This document shows positions 62,670 to 64,000 of a stretch of 64,000 nt of DNA, one piece after another (the first letter of the stretch is position 1; each line of letters opens with the position of its first letter). The stretch comes from Microbacterium sp. UFMG61 (lineage in GTDB: Bacteria > Actinomycetota > Actinomycetes > Actinomycetales > Microbacteriaceae). The notes under the pieces are model-generated. The model ran no database searches and was not told the DNA's origin. It saw only the letters and a program-made list of their open reading frames with translations. The stretch spans positions 124,001 through 188,000 of the forward strand of contig NZ_JACAFP010000002.1 of the NCBI RefSeq assembly GCF_015354505.1, given 5' to 3'. Made by a program: the position numbers and the translations under genes.

Positions 62670-63622
62670 CAGTACACGCCCTCCTCGCCGAGCTTCTTGG
62701 CGAGCTTGTTGGCGCCGATCACGAGGATGAGTCCCACGAGGCCCTTGAACAGGCCGACGGCGGTCGCGTAGCTGAGCTGGCCGTTCTGGATGCCGGCGGT
62801 GTACACGTAGGTGTCGAAGATCTCGCCGACCTCGCGGTTGAGCGAGTTCAGCATCAGGAACATGTGCTCGAATCCGAGTTCGAGGAAGTCGCCGATCGCG
62901 AGGATGAACATCACGATGATCGTCGGGCGGATCGCCGGGAGCGTGATGTGCCAGGTCTGCAGCCAGCGCCCGGCGCCGTCGAGCTCTGCAGCCTCGTAGA
63001 GCTCCATGTCGACGCCGGTCATCGCCGCGAGGTAGATGATCGTGCCCCAGCCGGCGGTCTTCCAGATCTCCTGGATCGTGTACAGCGGTCGAAGCCAGTC
63101 GGGATCGGTCAGGAACGGCACCGACTGCATGCCCCAGGACTCCAGCAGCCTGTTGATGCTGCCGCCGTCGGTGGTGAGCAGCACGTAGAAGAGCGAGACG
63201 ACGATGACCCACGACATGAAGTGCGGCAGATAGATGACCGTCTGGATGCTGCGCTGGAACAGCTTCGAGCGCAGTTCGTTGAGCAGCAGCGCGAGGATGA
63301 TCGGCACCGGGAACGCGAAGATGAGCAGGAGCAGCGAGATGGTCACCGTGTTCACCAGCAGCATCACGAACGTGCTCTCGCTGAAGAACCGGATGAAGTG
63401 CTCGAAACCGACCCAGGGGCTGCCCGCGATGCCACGGAACGGCGAGTAGTCCTGGAAAGCGATGACCAGGCCGCCCATCGGCACGTACTTGAAGACGATG
63501 AAGTACGCGATGCCGGGGATGGCCATGAGATAGAGGGCCCGCTGGCGCCAGATGCTCTGCCACCACGGGCGTTTCCGGTACGTGGCTGGTGCGTGCCCTG
63601 CCGTCGCGTCAACGCTCACCAT
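62669..63622 (-). CDS. Carbohydrate ABC permease, LplB/YtcP type
   Basis: 317 residues. N-terminal helix at about 28-48 and the EAA loop YEAAELDGAGRWLQTWHITLPA. First gene of the six-gene operon from the promoter at 63706-63734. It is the partner of the permease at 57821. It starts with ATG 63622; its stop shares a base with the YesL start. No ATPase gene is present. Confidence 0.92.
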   Translation of the reverse strand: MVSVDATAGHAPATYRKRPWWQSIWRQRALYLMAIPGIAYFIVFKYVPMGGLVIAFQDYSPFRGIAGSPWVGFEHFIRFFSESTFVMLLVNTVTISLLLLIFAFPVPIILALLLNELRSKLFQRSIQTVIYLPHFMSWVIVVSLFYVLLTTDGGSINRLLESWGMQSVPFLTDPDWLRPLYTIQEIWKTAGWGTIIYLAAMTGVDMELYEAAELDGAGRWLQTWHITLPAIRPTIIVMFILAIGDFLELGFEHMFLMLNSLNREVGEIFDTYVYTAGIQNGQLSYATAVGLFKGLVGLILVIGANKLAKKLGEEGVY

Positions 63623-63674
63623 CGGTGCGCCTTCCTGTTCTCGTCATCGAGGTCGGGTGGGGGAGAACGAGAGA

Positions 63675-63734
63675 GAAAGCGTTTCCCCGAGTAACCGGTT
63701 TCCCGAGATTAGCATGGGAGGCGGGAGTCGACAA
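63675..63734 (-). promoter_or_regulatory. Promoter and two LacI-type operators of the importer/GH28 operon
   Basis: On the minus strand TTGTCG (63734-63729) and TAATCT (63711-63706) are 17 bp apart. Downstream are two sites, given on the plus strand: TAACCGGTTTCCC (63692-63704, ACCGGT type) at the start of transcription and GAAAGCGTTTCC (63675-63686, CGTTT type). The first has 14 bases in common with the GH43 operator. Confidence 0.75.
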
Positions 63735-63857
63735 CAGGCAGTTCCACCCGATCGTGCAGCCGCGTTCGCGGGCGCGCTTCGTCGAGCAACAGCCTGCGGG
63801 AAGGGGCCCGGGCTCAGGCCCTGACGGAGCCGGGGCTCAGGCCTGACGGGCCGGCGT

Positions 63858-64000
63858 TCAGGCCCTGACGGGGCCGGTGCTCGCGCGAACGACGACCTTC
63901 GGCGTGAAGGTCGCGGACGCGACGGGTTCGCCCCCGGTCAGCAGGGCGTGCATCGCGCCCCAGGCCAGGCGTCCGATCTCGGCGGCCGGCACGGTCGCCG
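63858..64000 (-). CDS. LacI-family regulator (C terminus; rest outside the window)
   Basis: The last 47 residues (ending VVVRASTGPVRA) match the C-terminal segment of LacI-family proteins (compare AAIPAEELGRLAWERLHALL in the regulator at 13046-14056). It has its stop at 63858-63860 and runs out of the window on the minus strand. It is upstream of the importer operon and is a candidate for its control. Confidence 0.85.
   Translation of the reverse strand, partial: ATVPAAEIGRLAWGAMHALLTGGEPVASATFTPKVVVRASTGPVRA

Overview
The window is high-GC actinobacterial DNA, most likely from the family Microbacteriaceae and close to Microbacterium. This is inferred from gene families and gene order, not from a database search. 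The clues are the block tilS, hpt, ftsH, folE, folP, folB, folK, DUF3180, two PH-domain proteins and a DUF2520 protein; a DUF4192 protein; an LCP cell-wall protein; frequent GTG starts; and pervasive ATGA/GTGA start-stop overlaps.

Left catabolic region (about 1-14.1 kb). A truncated carboxymuconolactone-decarboxylase-like gene diverges from an esterase gene. Then come two short-chain dehydrogenases, two fumarylacetoacetate-hydrolase-fold enzymes and a GH78 alpha-L-rhamnosidase. This set fits release of L-rhamnose (or another deoxysugar) and its oxidation by a non-phosphorylating diketo-acid route, although the sugar-acid dehydratase and the lactonase are not in the window. Next is a LacI-controlled unit: two ABC permeases, a solute-binding lipoprotein and a GH42 beta-galactosidase, with the LacI gene facing it. 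A near-consensus promoter with a double LacI operator precedes the permeases, and the same operator precedes the LacI gene.

Accessory region (about 14.1-20.6 kb). It holds a serine-hydrolase lipoprotein with a membrane tail, a gene-poor stretch, an N-terminally truncated FRG-domain gene, and a translationally coupled set on the plus strand: an unknown helical protein, a protein starting GTSGAYGG, and a tyrosine recombinase. The recombinase is broken by an internal deletion and frameshift. It ends next to the 3' end of a tRNA-Phe gene, the usual target of such integrases, so this looks like a decayed integrated element. It is the part of the window most likely to hide an undescribed (possibly defence-related) gene set.

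Housekeeping core (about 20.6-47.2 kb). tRNA-Phe, tRNA-Asp and tRNA-Glu; an M23 peptidase with a Tat-like signal; ppa; a TMEM175-like channel; tilS; a DUF937 protein; hpt; ftsH; the folate genes; PH-domain membrane proteins; DUF2207; lysS; DUF4192; a 57-residue membrane protein; cls; a lipoprotein; a lipid kinase; serS; a HAD phosphatase; tRNA-Ser; an LCP protein; and a TetR regulator.

Right catabolic region (about 47.2-64 kb). A minus-strand operon encodes alpha-ketoglutarate semialdehyde dehydrogenase, an enolase-superfamily enzyme, 5-dehydro-4-deoxyglucarate dehydratase, a uronate-dehydrogenase-like reductase and a Gfo/Idh oxidoreductase. Together these resemble the oxidative galacturonate route to 2-oxoglutarate. 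Divergent from it is GH43, LacI, DUF6807 and a serine hydrolase. A second, six-gene minus-strand operon holds a permease, YesL, a binding protein, GH28, a small membrane protein and a second permease, and lies next to the end of another LacI gene. The regulatory regions at 53.1 and 63.7 kb each carry one AAACGTTT-type and one ACCGGT-type operator, suggesting shared control. Taken together, the two outer regions look like a pectin / rhamnogalacturonan degradation programme. Neither importer has its own ATPase gene in the window, as expected if a shared MsiK/MsmX-type ATPase is used.
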